DNA from: Hymenobacter aerilatus
Lineage (GTDB): Bacteria > Bacteroidota > Bacteroidia > Cytophagales > Hymenobacteraceae
Length of the DNA: 64,000 bases
Assembly (NCBI RefSeq): GCF_022921095.1
Contig: NZ_CP095053.1
Coordinates: 558,001 to 622,000 of the forward strand
Direction of reading: 5' to 3'
A program made the position numbers and the translations under genes. Under the pieces are notes generated by a model. It made no database searches and was not told the DNA's origin. It was given only the letters and a program-made list of their open reading frames with translations. Shown in pieces: positions 45,422-53,769 of this stretch. Every line of letters starts with the position of its first letter. Within the stretch, counting starts at the first letter, position 1.

Positions 45422-45937
45422 ATGCTCTTTACGCTTCGCCCTTGGACCTTAGACGACTTAGCTAGCTTGGTACACCATGCCAACGACTGGGAAGTAGCCC
45501 GCCATCTGATCGACGCTTTTCCGCACCCCTATACCGTAGCGGACGGGCAGGCCTACCTGGCGTTTGCAACCAGTCCAGCAATGTCCCGCTGCATCTTTGC
45601 CATCGAGGTGGCGGGCCAGGCAGTGGGCAGCATTGCCCTGCATCCGCAAACCGATATTCACCGCCATAATGCCGAACTGGGCTATTGGCTAGCGCAGCCT
45701 TTTTGGGGACAGGGCATCAGCACGCAGGCCGTCCAGCAGATGGTGAACTACGGCTTTCAAACCTTTACCATCACGCGCATCTTCGCGCGGCCCTTTGGTA
45801 CCAACTACGCCTCGCACCGTGTACTAGAGAAGGCCGGCTTTACGCTGGAAGCCCGTTTCCCGCAGACGTTATACAAGAACGGCGAAGTACTGGACGAATG
45901 GGTATACGGGGTGCGGCGTAGTCCACAGCCAATCTAA
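45422..45937 (+). CDS. GNAT-family N-acetyltransferase (RimJ/RimL type)
   Basis: 171 aa. FTLRPWTLDDLASL start, then AVGSIALHPQTDIHR, ELGYWLAQPFWGQGIST with the acetyl-CoA-binding Q/GxGxS/T turn, and SHRVLEKAGFTLEARF near the end, all typical of ribosomal-protein-alanine acetyltransferase relatives. Cytosolic. Substrate unknown; such enzymes may also acetylate antibiotics or amino acids. A possible -7 element TACTTTCG is at 45382-45389. Confidence 0.92.
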   Translation: MLFTLRPWTLDDLASLVHHANDWEVARHLIDAFPHPYTVADGQAYLAFATSPAMSRCIFAIEVAGQAVGSIALHPQTDIHRHNAELGYWLAQPFWGQGISTQAVQQMVNYGFQTFTITRIFARPFGTNYASHRVLEKAGFTLEARFPQTLYKNGEVLDEWVYGVRRSPQPI

Positions 45938-45974
45938 CTTCCGCTAGTCCGGGCTTTTGTTTTTCTTCGCGGGT

Positions 45975-46220
45975 ATGAAACATCTTTCCTCTCTCCTTTT
46001 AATCGTCGCCCTGGCCGCCTGCACGGATGCCTCCCAAGCCCGCTTCGACAGCTATGGCAGTAAATTCAAAGTAGAAGTACTGTCGGGAGGACAGGTGGTG
46101 CGCACCTACACGAGCACGGGCAAGTTGGGCCGGGCGGGCGAAGGCTACTACTTCAACGACGCAGCCACCGGCAAGTATGTGCAAGTAAATGCGGACGTCA
46201 TTATCACGCAGCTGGATTAG
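45975..46220 (+). CDS. Small lipoprotein
   Basis: 81 aa from the ATG at 45975 (MKHLSSLLLIVALAACTDAS), lipobox Cys16; six codons upstream are also open but spoil the signal. The mature 65 residues look like a small beta-sheet (FKVEVLSGGQVVRTYTSTG, GYYFNDAATGKYVQV). Function unknown. It lies 37 bp after the acetyltransferase gene. Confidence 0.7.
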   Translation: MKHLSSLLLIVALAACTDASQARFDSYGSKFKVEVLSGGQVVRTYTSTGKLGRAGEGYYFNDAATGKYVQVNADVIITQLD

Positions 46221-46323
46221 CGTAACGCGGTCCTGTCTAGCTAAAACAAATACAAATACACTAGCTCTATAGCGTACTTCTCTTATAGCAGAACCTGGAC
46301 AGTTTATGCTGAGCTAGTCTAGT

Positions 46324-46416
46324 TACGCCGAGCACCGCCACTTGGCTCTCGGGTATCAAACGCCCAACCACTTCGAAACCCAACTCCAAACAACGTCCCA
46401 ATTCTGTCCGGCGTAG
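46324..46416 (+). mobile_element. IS3-family transposase OrfB C-terminal remnant
   Basis: The frame YAEHRHLALGYQTPNHFETQ, then LQTTSQFCPA and TAG at 46414, matches the last 30 residues of IS3-group OrfB transposases. Only this tail remains. It is different in sequence from the remnant at 43761-44240. Copy B of the dispersed repeat starts 15 bp downstream. Confidence 0.65.
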
Positions 46417-46430
46417 CTAGACCACCTCAT

Positions 46431-46635
46431 TTGCCCATATTCATGTGAGCAGTAACTGAACAAGGCCTTCTGAGTCGTTTAGAACGTGCTGCTCTATCTG
46501 GCGTGCGCACAGCTTGGTGTTGGTGTAGGTAAAGAGCTAGCGCCAGTAGCTTGTAGCAGCTATATACCTCCATGGCCAGCTTCGCTGTTGACCGGTATCT
46601 TTAAGGCCAAGTTCCTAGTTCCTCCTTATGCTTCT
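46431..46635. repeat. Dispersed repeat, copy B (upstream region of the PIG-L gene)
   Basis: Matches copy A at 33482-33660 apart from 21-bp and 6-bp extra segments (the latter a TTGGTG duplication). It runs into the first codons of the PIG-L gene (ATGCTTCT). It contains TATCTTTA (46596-46603), a fair -7 match 25 bp before the ATG. Whether it is a promoter unit or a decayed minus-strand frame is unresolved; both gaps are multiples of three. Confidence 0.85.
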
Positions 46636-49219
46636 ATCCCGATTGTGCGCCGCGCTGCTGGCCGTATTGCTTGCCTCTAGTGTAGCACCTAGCGCGAAAG
46701 CCCAAGCCCCTAAAACCTGGTCTTCCTCGGAAATTCTGCTGGGTCTGAAAAAACTGAATGTCCTCGGCTCAGCTATGTACATCGCCGCCCACCCCGACGA
46801 TGAAAACACGCGCTTCCTGGCCTACCTCGCCAATGGCCGCCTGCTGGAAACCAGCTACCTCAGCTGCACCCGCGGCGACGGCGGCCAGGACCTCATTGGC
46901 CCCGAAATCCGGGAGCAGCTAGGCCTGATCCGCACGCAGGAGCTGCTGGCCGCCCGCCGCATCGACGGGGCGCACCAGTTCTTCACCCGCGCCAACGACT
47001 TCGGCTTTTCTAAAACTTGGCAGGAAACCTTCACCATCTGGGACAAGGAGCAAGTGCTGGCCGATATGGTATGGGTGATTCGGCAGCGTCGGCCCGATGT
47101 ACTGTTCACGCGCTTCCCACCCGACCCGCGCGCCGGCCACGGTCACCACCAGGCCAGCGCTATCCTGGCCGCCGAAGCCTTCGACGCGGCCGGCGACCCC
47201 AAGCGCTTCCCCGAGCAGCTGAAACACGTAAAGCCCTGGCAGCCCAAGCGCCTGCTCTGGAACACCGGCAGTTTCTTTGTGAAGCCCGGCGAGGATATGA
47301 GCGGCTACCTAAAAGTAGATGCCGGTGGCTACAACGCTCTGCTGGGTAGAAGCTATGGCGAAATTGCCGCCGAAAGCCGTTCTCAGCACCGCAGCCAAGG
47401 CTTCGGCTCAGCCGCTCAGCGTGGCGAAGCGCTAGAGTACCTGCAACCCGTGAAGGGCGACAAAGCCAAAACCAATCCTTTCGAAGGCATCGACCAGACC
47501 TGGAACCGCGTGCCCGGCGGCGCGTCGGTAGGGAAGCTGGTAGAGAAGGTGATTAAGGAGTATGATGCGGCGAATCCGGCGGCTAGTGTGGTGGGGTTGA
47601 TAGATGTGTATAATGCAATGCTTCACCTGCAAGTAGATGAGCGCGCTCGTTCTGCCAAAGGGGCAAATACAGGAGTTTCACTGGATGAGAAACTGATCCT
47701 AGTTAAAGAACTGATTAAAGCTTGTTCAGGTATTTACATGGAAGCTGTAACAAGTACACCAACGATAGGAGCAGGTACAGACGCTATTGTGGAATATTCT
47801 ATTGTGAACCGTTCCAAGCTACCTTTAAAGCTTCTAAAAGTTAGGACGAGAGCTCCTCATCTGATCAATACTATGCTGCTTGATTGCTCAGTTACCGATG
47901 CAAAACAGGAAACTATACTGAGTGAAAATAAACAAGTGACTGGCAAATTGACGTTGCCTGGATATAGTGATTTTTTACTCGCACAACCTTATTGGCTTCG
48001 GGAACCGGCATCCATTGGGATGTATAGAATAACGGGTATCAAAGGTGTTGATAGTGAGTTTCAAGAATTGGCATTGCGGGGAGAGCCAGAGAATCCACCT
48101 ATGGCTACTGCCTCTTTTGATTTATCCTTAGATGGGAAGGTTCCGCTCTTCTTTTCCGTCCCCGTCCAATACAAGCACACCGACCCCGTACTTGGTGAGC
48201 GGTACCAGCCGCTGGCCGTGGTGCCACCCGTGGCGGTAAACATTGCCGGCAAGGCCTACGTCTTCGCTGATAATCAGCCCAAAACGGTGCCTGTAACACT
48301 TGTTGCCGGCAAAGACAACGTGCGCGGCAACCTCGCGTTGCAAGTACCTGCCGGCTGGCAATGCGAGCCAGCCAGCGTGCCTTTTGAGCTGAAAGCGAAA
48401 GGCACCGAGCAGTTGGTACAGTTTCAGGTGAAGTCTACCAGCAGCACGAACAGCGAAGGCCAGCTTCGCGCTACGGCTACCGTAGACGGTCAGGCCTACT
48501 CCCGCGGCTTGCAGACCATTGAATACCCGCATATCCCCACCCAAACGCTGTTCCCCGAAGCCATAGCTCCGCTGGTGCGCGTCGACCTGGTGAAGAAAGG
48601 CAACAACATCGGCTACATCATGGGCGCCGGCGACGAGGTGCCCGACGCCCTGCGGCAAATTGGCTATACCGTGTCGTTGCTGAAGGCCGATGAGGTAACG
48701 CCCGAAGCCCTGCGCCATTTCGATGCGGTGCTACTGGGAGTGCGCGCCTACAATACCGTGGAACGACTACGCGTGGCCCAGCCCGTGCTGCTCGACTACG
48801 TGAAAAATGGCGGCAACCTCATCGTGCAATACGTGGTGAGCCGCGGCGTGCTGCTACCCGAAATCGGTCCCTACCCCCTCACGCTCTCCACCGACCGTGT
48901 GACGGTAGAAAACGCCCCCGTCAAATTCCTCAATCCCAAAGCGCCCATCCTCAACACGCCCAACAAAATCACCACCAAGGATTTTGAAGGCTGGGTGCAG
49001 GAGCAGGGCCTCTACTACCCCTCGAAATGGGATAGTCACTACCAAACCGTTATCAGCAGCCACGACCCTGGCGAAACAGATAAGGAAAGCGCTATTCTGG
49101 TAGCCGACTATGGCAAGGGCCACTACATTTACACTGGCCTGTCGCTGTTCCGCGAGCTGCCCGCCGGCGTACCCGGCGCCTACCGCATTCTGGCCAATAT
49201 GATTTCGTTGGGCAAGTAG
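46628..49219 (+). CDS. PIG-L family deacetylase, multidomain, secreted
   Basis: 863 aa, signal peptide to about residue 26. The LmbE/PIG-L domain (about 45-280) has YIAAHPDDENTR with the zinc-binding His-Pro-Asp-Asp and the distal AGHGHHQAS. A linker (about 310-510) is followed by a NEW3-type beta domain (about 520-640) and a C-terminal GATase1/ThuA-like fold (VRVDLVKKGNNIGYIMG ... GHYIYTGLSLFRELPAGVPG). Likely deacetylates an N-acetylglucosaminyl compound outside the cytoplasm. The linker DNA (47600-48145) is abnormally AT-rich. Confidence 0.88.
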   Translation: MLLSRLCAALLAVLLASSVAPSAKAQAPKTWSSSEILLGLKKLNVLGSAMYIAAHPDDENTRFLAYLANGRLLETSYLSCTRGDGGQDLIGPEIREQLGLIRTQELLAARRIDGAHQFFTRANDFGFSKTWQETFTIWDKEQVLADMVWVIRQRRPDVLFTRFPPDPRAGHGHHQASAILAAEAFDAAGDPKRFPEQLKHVKPWQPKRLLWNTGSFFVKPGEDMSGYLKVDAGGYNALLGRSYGEIAAESRSQHRSQGFGSAAQRGEALEYLQPVKGDKAKTNPFEGIDQTWNRVPGGASVGKLVEKVIKEYDAANPAASVVGLIDVYNAMLHLQVDERARSAKGANTGVSLDEKLILVKELIKACSGIYMEAVTSTPTIGAGTDAIVEYSIVNRSKLPLKLLKVRTRAPHLINTMLLDCSVTDAKQETILSENKQVTGKLTLPGYSDFLLAQPYWLREPASIGMYRITGIKGVDSEFQELALRGEPENPPMATASFDLSLDGKVPLFFSVPVQYKHTDPVLGERYQPLAVVPPVAVNIAGKAYVFADNQPKTVPVTLVAGKDNVRGNLALQVPAGWQCEPASVPFELKAKGTEQLVQFQVKSTSSTNSEGQLRATATVDGQAYSRGLQTIEYPHIPTQTLFPEAIAPLVRVDLVKKGNNIGYIMGAGDEVPDALRQIGYTVSLLKADEVTPEALRHFDAVLLGVRAYNTVERLRVAQPVLLDYVKNGGNLIVQYVVSRGVLLPEIGPYPLTLSTDRVTVENAPVKFLNPKAPILNTPNKITTKDFEGWVQEQGLYYPSKWDSHYQTVISSHDPGETDKESAILVADYGKGHYIYTGLSLFRELPAGVPGAYRILANMISLGK

Positions 49220-49244
49220 GGTAGGGGAAAGAGAACGACCAACT

Positions 49245-49287
49245 CCCCTCCTCAGATGAGGAGGGGATATTTTCGCAAAGCGAAAAT
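49245..49287. terminator. Pair of hairpins after the PIG-L gene
   Basis: CCCCTCCTCA (49245-49254) pairs with 49257-49266; immediately after, ATTTTCGC pairs with GCGAAAAT (49269-49287). They sit 25 bp past the stop at 49219. Confidence 0.5.
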
Positions 49288-49440
49288 GGGGGTGGTTGAT
49301 GTCGTTGCTGATGTTTTTTAGACTGCGCGAAAGGTCTTAAGTCTATCCTGGGCAACTGTTAAGCGCAAACTGTCCTAGCAACTGCAATCAACTTTCACAC
49401 ATCGCCTGCAAAGCTCTAGTACGCTGCTTGTACGTCATTT

Positions 49441-49944
49441 ATGTTTGTCACTTCTCTTCGTGCATCTGATGGCAGTACTATCGCAGCGCATGCGTTATTT
49501 CTACTCGGATGTTGGCTTTCTGCTTATGCTATCCTTTCTACTGGTCGGCATCTACCGGCTGGAACGCTGGGTTTCTTTTTTCTGATAGTTGGCCTTAAAG
49601 CAATAGAAAGTCGGAGAGAATTTGCGGTGGATAGTAAAAGACAGCGTTACCGTCATTGTATCCTGTTTTTTGGCTTACCGATTGGGCAGTGGCAGGCGTT
49701 GCCAACTATAACTAAAGTAGTTTTGAAGTCTTACTCAGAGTACCAAGCGCCTACTAGTGGCCGGGGTTCTATGGGGGTATGGCAGACTACGTGGGCGCTT
49801 AAATCCTGCGTAATACTCTTGTCGGTAGCTGATAGCAAACAAGGTATTGTAGTGGGTAAAGTGCACGTTAAACGGGAGGCAGAAGCCCGACAGCTGGCCC
49901 GAGACCTAGCGACCTACTTACACGTGAAGCTGTGGAATGCATAA
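49441..49944 (+). CDS. Hypothetical membrane-associated protein
   Basis: 167 aa with two hydrophobic segments in the first 55 residues (about 14-32 and 41-56), then a basic, soluble domain. Patterns such as ESRREFAVDSKRQRYR and VADSKQGIVVGKVHVKREAE resemble a family of short membrane proteins frequent in Hymenobacter without known role. Lower GC than its neighbours. Same strand as the PIG-L and symporter genes. Confidence 0.6.
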   Translation: MFVTSLRASDGSTIAAHALFLLGCWLSAYAILSTGRHLPAGTLGFFFLIVGLKAIESRREFAVDSKRQRYRHCILFFGLPIGQWQALPTITKVVLKSYSEYQAPTSGRGSMGVWQTTWALKSCVILLSVADSKQGIVVGKVHVKREAEARQLARDLATYLHVKLWNA

Positions 49945-50028
49945 GCTATTGCCTTGTTAGGACTAACCTCTGCTGATGTGGTAACTTGCTGGCGGCATAT
50001 GGTGTCAGTTACTTTGCCTTCTTACTTT

Positions 50029-50184
50029 ATGAAGAAAACAGATGATAAAAAGCCCGTGCCTTCTGTGTCCGTAACTACTTCCACAGGCAATTCTACCAAC
50101 TGGCGGGCGTGGTACTGGCTGGTGCTGGGCGCGCTGGCCGTTGAAATCGGATTTTTCGCCTACCTAACTCGCTTGTTCGCTTGA
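50029..50184 (+). CDS. 51-aa single-pass membrane protein, symporter partner
   Basis: From the ATG at 50029: MKKTDDKKPVPSVSVTTSTG, then one helix WYWLVLGALAVEIGFFAYL. Its TGA overlaps the TTG start of the symporter by four bases (TTGA), so the two are translationally coupled. It resembles the tiny accessory subunits encoded next to some sodium/solute symporters. The open frame to 49954 is not used. Confidence 0.65.
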   Translation: MKKTDDKKPVPSVSVTTSTGNSTNWRAWYWLVLGALAVEIGFFAYLTRLFA

Positions 50185-51911
50185 GTCTACTCGATTGGTT
50201 GGTACTAGGCGGCACCTTGCTGTTTATTGTGGGCTACGGCACCTGGCGCACGCGCACGGCTGGCCGTACCCTCGATGGCTATTTGCTGGGCGGACGACAG
50301 GCTAGTTGGTGGGCCATCGGGCTGAGTATTATTGCCACGCAAGCCTCCGCCATTACGTTTCTGAGTACGCCTGGCCAGGCCTACGCCGATGGCATGCGGT
50401 TTATTCAGTTCTATTTTGGGCTACCAGTAGCCATGGTGCTCATCGCCATTTTTGCGGTGCCCATCTTCCACCGGTTGCAAGTGTTCACGGCCTACGAGTA
50501 TCTGGAAGGTCGTTTCGACAGGCGCACGCGCACCTTGGCGGCGGTGCTGTTCCTAGTGCAGCGCGGCCTCAGCAACGGCCTTTCGCTCTACGCGCCTGCG
50601 CTGGTGCTGTCGGCGCTGCTGGGGTGGGATATTTCCCTGACCGTCTGGCTGATTGGTGGACTGATGATTCTGTATACGGTGACGGGCGGCAGCCGGGCGG
50701 TGGCCGTCACGCAGCAGTTCCAGGTGGGCGTTATCTTCACGGGCATGGTGGTGGCGGGGTACCTGCTGGTGCACTACCTGCCAGCGGGGGTAGGGTTTAC
50801 GGAAGCCATGCAGCTAGCCGGCCATCAGGGCAAACTGAACCTAGTTGATTTCCATTTCGACCCCGCCGACCGCTACAACTTCTGGTCGGGCATGACGGGC
50901 GGTTTGTTTCTGGCTTTGTCCTACTTCGGCACCGACCAAAGCCAGGTGCAGCGCTACCTAGCCGGCCGCAGCCAGCGCGAAAGTCGACTTGGCCTGCTCA
51001 TGAACGGCCTTGTGAAGGTGCCTATGCAGTTTGGCATTCTGTTGATTGGCGTGCTGCTGTTCGTGTTTTACCAGTTTAATCCAGCGCCGCTCACCTTCAA
51101 CCGTCCCGTGCTGGACGAGGCCGCCCGCAACCCTGCCTACGCGCCCGCCTTGCGCCAGCTCCAAACCGATCAAGCTCAACTAGCTACGGCTCGGGCGGTG
51201 GCTACCCGGCAGCTTGCGCGCGCCTACGCTACCCACAACCCCGAGCAGATAGCCGCCGCCGAAACGCACCGTCAGGCCGTAGATGCCGCCGCGCAGGGGC
51301 TCCGTAGCCGTACCCAAGCACTCCTAAAAGAAGCAGCGCCCGAGGCTAAAGCACAGGAAGCCGATTTTGTATTCATCACCTTCGTGCTGCACTACCTGCC
51401 ACGCGGGCTAGTAGGCTTGTTACTGGCGGTGGTGCTGTCGGCGGCTATGGGTTCAGCGGCTGGCGGCCTCAACGCGCTGGCGTCTACCACCGTGGTAGAC
51501 CTCTACCGCCCCGCCTACCCCCACGCCGACGAGGCAGGGTGCGTGCGCGTGTCGCGGTGGGCAACGGTAGGCTGGGGCGTGCTAGGCATTGGCTTCGCAC
51601 TATTTGCGGCCCGATTGGAGAATCTGATTCAGGCTGTGAATATCCTGGGTTCCTTGTTCTACGGGGCTATGCTAGGGCTCTTTATGGTCGCATTTTTCCT
51701 GCCGAAGATTCAAGCAAAGGCAGCTTTTTGGGCCACGGTGGTAGGGCAGGCGGCTGTGCTCGCGCTGTTCAATACCACCGATATCGGGTATTTGTGGTTC
51801 AATATGATTGGGTGCGGGCTGGTAATTGGGCTGGCAGTGGTCATACAACGGGTGGCCTCACCCCCCAGCTCCCACTCCCGCATAGAGGGAGAGCCAGACG
51901 CGAGTCGTTAA
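50181..51911 (+). CDS. Sodium:solute symporter (SSS family)
   Basis: 576 aa; TTG start at 50181 overlapping the upstream stop, giving MSLLDWLVLGGTLLFIVGYG. About 13 helices, with the SSS core IGLSIIATQASAITFLSTPG, YEYLEGRFD and GTDQSQVQRYLAGRS. Residues about 310-395 are an unusual charged, Ala/Gln/Arg-rich helical insertion between membrane helices, predicted coiled coil. Substrate unknown. Nearby PIG-L deacetylase suggests an amino-sugar or sugar product, which is inference. Confidence 0.9.
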   Translation: MSLLDWLVLGGTLLFIVGYGTWRTRTAGRTLDGYLLGGRQASWWAIGLSIIATQASAITFLSTPGQAYADGMRFIQFYFGLPVAMVLIAIFAVPIFHRLQVFTAYEYLEGRFDRRTRTLAAVLFLVQRGLSNGLSLYAPALVLSALLGWDISLTVWLIGGLMILYTVTGGSRAVAVTQQFQVGVIFTGMVVAGYLLVHYLPAGVGFTEAMQLAGHQGKLNLVDFHFDPADRYNFWSGMTGGLFLALSYFGTDQSQVQRYLAGRSQRESRLGLLMNGLVKVPMQFGILLIGVLLFVFYQFNPAPLTFNRPVLDEAARNPAYAPALRQLQTDQAQLATARAVATRQLARAYATHNPEQIAAAETHRQAVDAAAQGLRSRTQALLKEAAPEAKAQEADFVFITFVLHYLPRGLVGLLLAVVLSAAMGSAAGGLNALASTTVVDLYRPAYPHADEAGCVRVSRWATVGWGVLGIGFALFAARLENLIQAVNILGSLFYGAMLGLFMVAFFLPKIQAKAAFWATVVGQAAVLALFNTTDIGYLWFNMIGCGLVIGLAVVIQRVASPPSSHSRIEGEPDASR

Positions 51912-51970
51912 ACACAGCCCGCTCAACTGCCACCTCGTTGGCTGCTACCTGTCAAACGGTAATGTGCTCA

Positions 51971-52018
51971 TAAAAGACAAGAAGCCAACTGTACAAACAG
52001 TTGGCTTCTTGTCTTTTA
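51971..52018. terminator. Strong hairpin between convergent genes
   Basis: 22-bp perfect arms (51971-51992 and 51997-52018), 4-nt loop, arm TAAAAGACAAGAAGCCAACT plus two bases; A/T-flanked, so terminator-like in both directions. Confidence 0.8.
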
Positions 52019-52115
52019 TAACTTGCCAAATCTACCCTATACGGTTCTGGCAAATGCCCTAACCGCTTGATGCGCATTACCCTTGAGGGAAAAGGCTGCG
52101 GAGTGAGGCAACAAA

Positions 52116-52994
52116 CTACTTCTTTGCCTCAGCAATTAGAGCGTCGTTCATTTTCACGTACTCGTCGTTCTTGGCGTTGGCGGCTAGCTTTTTCGACTGC
52201 TCAGCCGAGGCAATAGCAGCTTTCTTATCCTTCATTTTCAGCTCCAGCTTGGCCTGGGTGTGCAGGTTCCAAAACTTGGGGTCGGTAGCATTGGCCTTTT
52301 TCAGCCAAGCAAGGGCCTGTTTGTTGTCCTTGTTGTTGTCGATATAGTAGACGGCTGCAGCAGCAAGGTCACCGGCCGAGGCGCTGGCGTTGTTGAGGAC
52401 CTTGTCGTTGATCTGGGCCATCACCTTGGTATCTACATCGGTCTTGATGCCGAATTTCACGCCCGTATTTTCCCATTCCAACGTCACGTTGGCCGTGGCG
52501 GGGGTAAGATCAGCAAAGTTTATCGTGAAGGTTTCATGCTTCTCCGTCACGCGGTAGGGCTTCACCGTGAACTTGGCCACGTTGTCTTCGTCCTTGAAAC
52601 CATCTACATCAGCACCACGCTTGGTGTCTTTGCTGAGTACAATGGTCCAAGAATTTTTACCGGGTACTGAGTAAATACCGTATTCGCCAGCGGCTACTTT
52701 CTGCCCTTCCACCGTTACATCGTCCGAAAACTTGATTTTGGTAGTGGCATTGGCACCCGTGCGCCAGCGCACATCGTAGGGACGCAACGAGCCGAACACG
52801 ACACGGCCCTTTGCACTGGGCCGCGAGTAGGTGATGCTTACATCCGTAAGGCCCACACGTTGCGTGATCGTGCTGATAGGGCTGGCAGCAGGCGTATTAA
52901 TTTGAGCCTGGGCGGCAGCGCTCAACAGCAAACCCGTGGCAAAAAATGTGGCTCCCGCTACGCGGGTCGTTTTTGAAAGAGTAGTGGCAATCAT
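52116..52994 (-). CDS. DUF2911 secreted protein
   Basis: 292 aa from the ATG at 52994 (MIATTLSKTTRVAGATFFAT), signal peptide ending at AAQAQ (about 31). The DUF2911 domain follows: SITYSRPSAKGRVVFGSL, VRWRTGANATTKIKFSDD, AGEYGIYSVPG. The last 100 residues form helical repeats like TPR (DNKDNKQALAWLKKANATD, NLHTQAKLELKMKDKKAAI). Periplasmic protein of unknown role, very common in Bacteroidota. Confidence 0.9.
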   Translation of the reverse strand: MIATTLSKTTRVAGATFFATGLLLSAAAQAQINTPAASPISTITQRVGLTDVSITYSRPSAKGRVVFGSLRPYDVRWRTGANATTKIKFSDDVTVEGQKVAAGEYGIYSVPGKNSWTIVLSKDTKRGADVDGFKDEDNVAKFTVKPYRVTEKHETFTINFADLTPATANVTLEWENTGVKFGIKTDVDTKVMAQINDKVLNNASASAGDLAAAAVYYIDNNKDNKQALAWLKKANATDPKFWNLHTQAKLELKMKDKKAAIASAEQSKKLAANAKNDEYVKMNDALIAEAKK

Positions 52995-53021
52995 AGGAAA
53001 TGAAAAGCAAATAGAACGGGG

Positions 53022-53029
53022 CAAAAGTA
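53022..53029 (-). promoter_or_regulatory. -7 element of the DUF2911 gene
   Basis: Minus strand TACTTTTG, exact TAnnTTTG, 28 bp before the ATG at 52994, giving a short leader. Confidence 0.45.
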
Positions 53030-53101
53030 GGGAAAACAGTGGCATCGGGTTACGTAGCGGCAAAACAAGTAGAACTACAAGATATTGCGCCCTACCCCGT
53101 G

Positions 53102-53635
53102 TCAGGTTAGCTGCCGTACGGGTACGCTATGCTGCGCCAATAGAGCTTCCACGGCCGTTGGGGTAGCGGGCAAGACCAAGCGGCGCAGATCGAGATAGTA
53201 GCAGGCAGCGTGGGTAGGGTAGAGCAGAAGCCAGTTTGGCCCCACGCGTATGGCCCGTTGTAGCGTACTCCAGGGAGTCCGAAATGTGCCAGTGGGGCTG
53301 TTGCCTTGTAGCTCTTTATCAGTTAGAATAAAGTCTGCGGGTTGCTGCAGCACAGTGTTTTGCTGGTAACCACGCCGTAGCTGCCGGCGCACTAGCGCGG
53401 CCCGCAGTAGCCCATACGCCACACCCACTACGAGCAGTACGGGCGTCGACCAAGTGGTAATATGGCCTTGTGTGTCCAGTAGCTCTAGCACCAAACTCAC
53501 TGTCAGCAACGCCAGCCCTACCCCCAGAATCCAGTGGTTGCGCCGGGTAGCCGGTGCCGCTCGCCACAGCCGAAAATTCACCGCCACAAACTCATCGGCC
53601 GACATGGTAACGCTGGAAAAACAGATGGTCGGCAT
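53102..53635 (-). CDS. YcxB-like membrane protein
   Basis: 177 aa; second ATG at codon 11 (MSADEFVAVN). Two helices close together (about 35-52 and 64-79) followed by a beta-rich domain with FRTPWSTLQRAIRVGPNWLL and HAACYYLDLRRLVLP, as in YcxB-like proteins, which resemble bacterial PH domains. Function unknown. Located behind the hairpin that ends the ABC exporter gene. Confidence 0.75.
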   Translation of the reverse strand: MPTICFSSVTMSADEFVAVNFRLWRAAPATRRNHWILGVGLALLTVSLVLELLDTQGHITTWSTPVLLVVGVAYGLLRAALVRRQLRRGYQQNTVLQQPADFILTDKELQGNSPTGTFRTPWSTLQRAIRVGPNWLLLYPTHAACYYLDLRRLVLPATPTAVEALLAQHSVPVRQLT

Positions 53636-53660
53636 GAAGGGAGAACAATAAGTAAGAATA

Positions 53661-53757
53661 GAACGTCATTTCGACCAGCAGAAGAAATCTCGCGTGCTGA
53701 TGCAGGTAGCACCTACTGGAACACGCGAGATTTCTTCTGCTGGTCGAAATGACGTTC
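53661..53757. repeat. Long perfect inverted repeat, GAACGTCATTTCG family
   Basis: Perfect 36-bp arms (53661-53696 and 53722-53757), loop 25 nt; arm begins GAACGTCATTTCGACCAGCA. It lies just after the ABC exporter gene and before YcxB. A short relative is at 57786-57816. Confidence 0.85.
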
Positions 53758-53769
53758 CTGATAACGCAT

